A model generated the notes under the pieces. The model made no database searches, was not told the origin of the DNA, and was given only the letters and a program-made list of their open reading frames with translations. The position numbers and the translations under genes are program-made. Below are positions 30,384-31,846 of a DNA stretch of 31,846 nucleotides, piece by piece (the stretch's first letter is position 1; the number at the start of each line of letters is the position of its first letter). Origin of the DNA: Spirochaetia bacterium (GTDB taxonomy: Bacteria; Spirochaetota; Spirochaetia; Treponematales; Breznakiellaceae); assembly GCA_025997795.1 (NCBI GenBank), contig BNVB01000023.1, forward strand, positions 1 through 31,846. Reading direction: 5' to 3'.

Positions 30384-31619
30384 CTAAAAACAAGCAGTTT
30401 GTGCGGGCGCCGGTAAATCACCGCCGTTAAAAGGGGTCAGTGCAGCGTCTATGTCTTTAACAATGCCGCTGTCAACCTGTCCTTTTTCTGCCATATCATA
30501 GAGTATCTTTATTGTATCGCCGTGGTTCCGTCCGGGGTGGTAGGGCCGTTCCTCACTTACCGCCTGGTATATGTCGATGCAGGCCAGTAGACGGGAATTA
30601 AAGTCCAGTTCTTCCGCCTTTTTGCCAAAGGGGTAACCGGTACCGTCGAGTTTTTCATGGTGGTTGGAAGCCCAGGCACAGATGGTTTCAAATCCTTCAA
30701 TGTCTTTTAGAATCTCCCAGGTTATCCGGACATGTTCCTTAATAATAAGAAATTCCTCGTTGGTAAGTTTGCCGGGTTTTTCCAGAATCGCCACAGGCGT
30801 GGCAAGTTTGCCGATATCGTGGAGGGCCGCCGCCAGGTACAGTTCCGCCCGCTCTGTTTCAGTATAACCGTAGCGGCCGCCCATGTACCATGCCTTGTTG
30901 GCTATCTGGGTAGAATGGCGGCGGGTAAAAACCGATTTGTAGTCGATGATCCGGGTTATAAAAGAAGCCAGGCCGAAGCTGGTTTGTTCTTCCGTGTCCA
31001 CAAGCCAGGGGGGAATGGCCTGGGTGGCGGTTTTAAGGATCACTTCATCTTTAAGGGAAAGCAGCATGGGCCAGTCGAGGATTTCCAGCATAACGGCGGA
31101 AGCTTGTTTGCTGTACTGGGTTCCGGTTTTTTCGGCAATAATAGCGCGGATGCGGGAAAGACCTTCCGGCTCCTGCCGCTGTAAATGGTGGGCCACATCC
31201 AGCGAGTCTGCGATGGCGATAAGTTCTGCTCCCAGGGGGCCGTCCCCCGCTTGTATTCCAAAGGGCCCGGAACCGTCGGCCCATTCATGGTGGTACAGAA
31301 CAAAGTTCCGCACATCGGCCTTAAAATGGAGTGCGTTTACGTTCCGCTGGCCGTATTCGCAGTGAAGTTTCATGGCAGCGTCACGACGTTCGCCTTCGCG
31401 CTCCGATAGGATATATTCGGTAAGTGCGTTGTCGTGAAGCAGGGCGCAGATCGTCAGGCCCAATAGTTCTTCCCCGCCCATTCCCAGGGCTTTTCCCATA
31501 GCGGCACAGAGGACCGCTATTCGTTTACCGTGGTGGGTGCTGGCCCCCAGAAGTTCGCCCTCCACAATGTCCAGGGCGGTGGCAATTGTTTTTACCAGCG
31601 AATCCATTCGTATGGTCAT
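30384..31619 (-). CDS. HD-GYP domain protein, probable cyclic-di-GMP phosphodiesterase
   Basis: 411 aa from ATG 31619, with GGGGG upstream; a further in-frame start 51 bases upstream is possible but overlaps the previous gene. The C-terminal half has the complete HD-GYP set: AALHDIGKLATPVAILEKPG, HVRITWEIL, and NHHEKLDGTGYPFGKKAEEL. The N-terminal half contains an HD-like module too (ICALLHDNAL, YHHEWADGSGPFGI) that seems degenerate. HD-GYP enzymes hydrolyse cyclic di-GMP and affect motility and adhesion. No receiver or membrane segment is seen. It lies 10 bp after the export-type gene. Confidence 0.88.
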   Translation of the reverse strand: MTIRMDSLVKTIATALDIVEGELLGASTHHGKRIAVLCAAMGKALGMGGEELLGLTICALLHDNALTEYILSEREGERRDAAMKLHCEYGQRNVNALHFKADVRNFVLYHHEWADGSGPFGIQAGDGPLGAELIAIADSLDVAHHLQRQEPEGLSRIRAIIAEKTGTQYSKQASAVMLEILDWPMLLSLKDEVILKTATQAIPPWLVDTEEQTSFGLASFITRIIDYKSVFTRRHSTQIANKAWYMGGRYGYTETERAELYLAAALHDIGKLATPVAILEKPGKLTNEEFLIIKEHVRITWEILKDIEGFETICAWASNHHEKLDGTGYPFGKKAEELDFNSRLLACIDIYQAVSEERPYHPGRNHGDTIKILYDMAEKGQVDSGIVKDIDAALTPFNGGDLPAPAQTACF

Positions 31620-31629
31620 AGGCCCCCGT

Positions 31630-31846
31630 TTACACCGATTTGGTAAAAATCCGCAGTGCGTTAATACCAAAAAGCATTACCGAGGTAACAATGGCCCCGG
31701 AGATAAGTACCCCCAGGACTACCGCCGGGAGGGTTTTCCGTTTTGGAAGCCCCAGCACCCAGGCGCCCAGGGTGCCGGTCCATGCGCCGGTAAGCGGCAA
31801 TGGTATGGCCACAAAGAGGGCCACTCCCAGGACTCCCCACTTTTCC
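31630..31846 (-). CDS. small multidrug-export-type membrane protein, 5' part beyond window
   Basis: The last 71 codons of a leftward gene; the start lies beyond the right edge. KWGVLGVALFVAIPLPLTG, TGTLGAWVLGLPKRKTL and AVVLGVLISGAIVTSVMLF give two or more hydrophobic helices with the P-L-P-x-T-G-A-W motif of the small multi-drug export family (from memory PF06695). Substrate not known. It precedes the HD-GYP gene by 10 bp and probably shares its transcript. Confidence 0.75.
   Translation of the reverse strand, partial: EKWGVLGVALFVAIPLPLTGAWTGTLGAWVLGLPKRKTLPAVVLGVLISGAIVTSVMLFGINALRIFTKSV

Overview
The window looks like a chromosomal segment of a treponeme-type spirochaete, plausibly from the termite-gut or free-living Treponema lineage. 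The argument is the gene order spoVG - tRNA-Gln - rplY (Ctc/L25) - tilS - ftsH, the spirochaete-type lipoproteins, an uncharacterised family I associate with spirochaetes at 3409-5136, tRNAs without encoded CCA, and a moderately GC-rich core with heavy use of CCGG/GGCC-containing codons. No species can be fixed from the sequence alone.

Layout. (1) 1-3240 is an AT-richer accessory stretch. It holds a leftward flavodoxin-like gene cut by the window edge, two leftward pairs of unrecognised genes (62 + 171 aa and 178 + 88 aa) that are each preceded by a nearly identical 44-bp promoter/operator repeat, a hicAB toxin-antitoxin operon, and a divergent solitary hicB-like gene. It ends at the 3' side of a leftward tRNA-Gln(CTG). 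(2) 3400-12000 carries a spirochaetal protein of unknown function, pgeF/yfiH, argS, a large Ig-plus-propeller lipoprotein, an XRE-cupin regulator and an acyl-CoA-synthetase-like ligase. (3) 11985-16959 is a ribosome/assembly operon: rplU, prp, rpmA, obgE, a nadD-yqeK fusion, an LCP-family membrane protein and rsfS, mostly overlapping or tightly spaced. (4) 17015-17272 is a small leftward gene for an extremely Asp-rich protein. (5) 17398-22827 is ispE, spoVG, tRNA-Gln(TTG), rplY, tilS, ftsH. (6) 22852-26549 is an exported EF-hand-like protein overlapping an HtrA-like lipoprotein. (7) 26645-28417 is an IscU/NifU-like scaffold and its GGGtGRT partner, separated by a hairpin/terminator. (8) lepA, and on the other strand an HD-GYP protein and the end of a small multidrug-export-type membrane protein.

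Main second-look signals. The 44-bp duplicated promoter module is shared by two unknown gene pairs, and its TCCTCTTG box recurs at the -35 of hicAB and of the orphan hicB. At least six genes have a -10 hexamer only 6-8 nt before the start codon and no Shine-Dalgarno, suggesting leaderless transcripts. A dispersed 21-bp repeat carries its own GGGGAG...ATG; it sits in frame in nadD, in reverse orientation in tilS, and appears to supply the tilS start. There are long perfect palindromes, including one of 35 bp inside tilS. An RBS-masking hairpin precedes obgE. prp is present although L27 has no cleavable N-terminal extension. No sequence search was run; family names rest on motifs and gene order.
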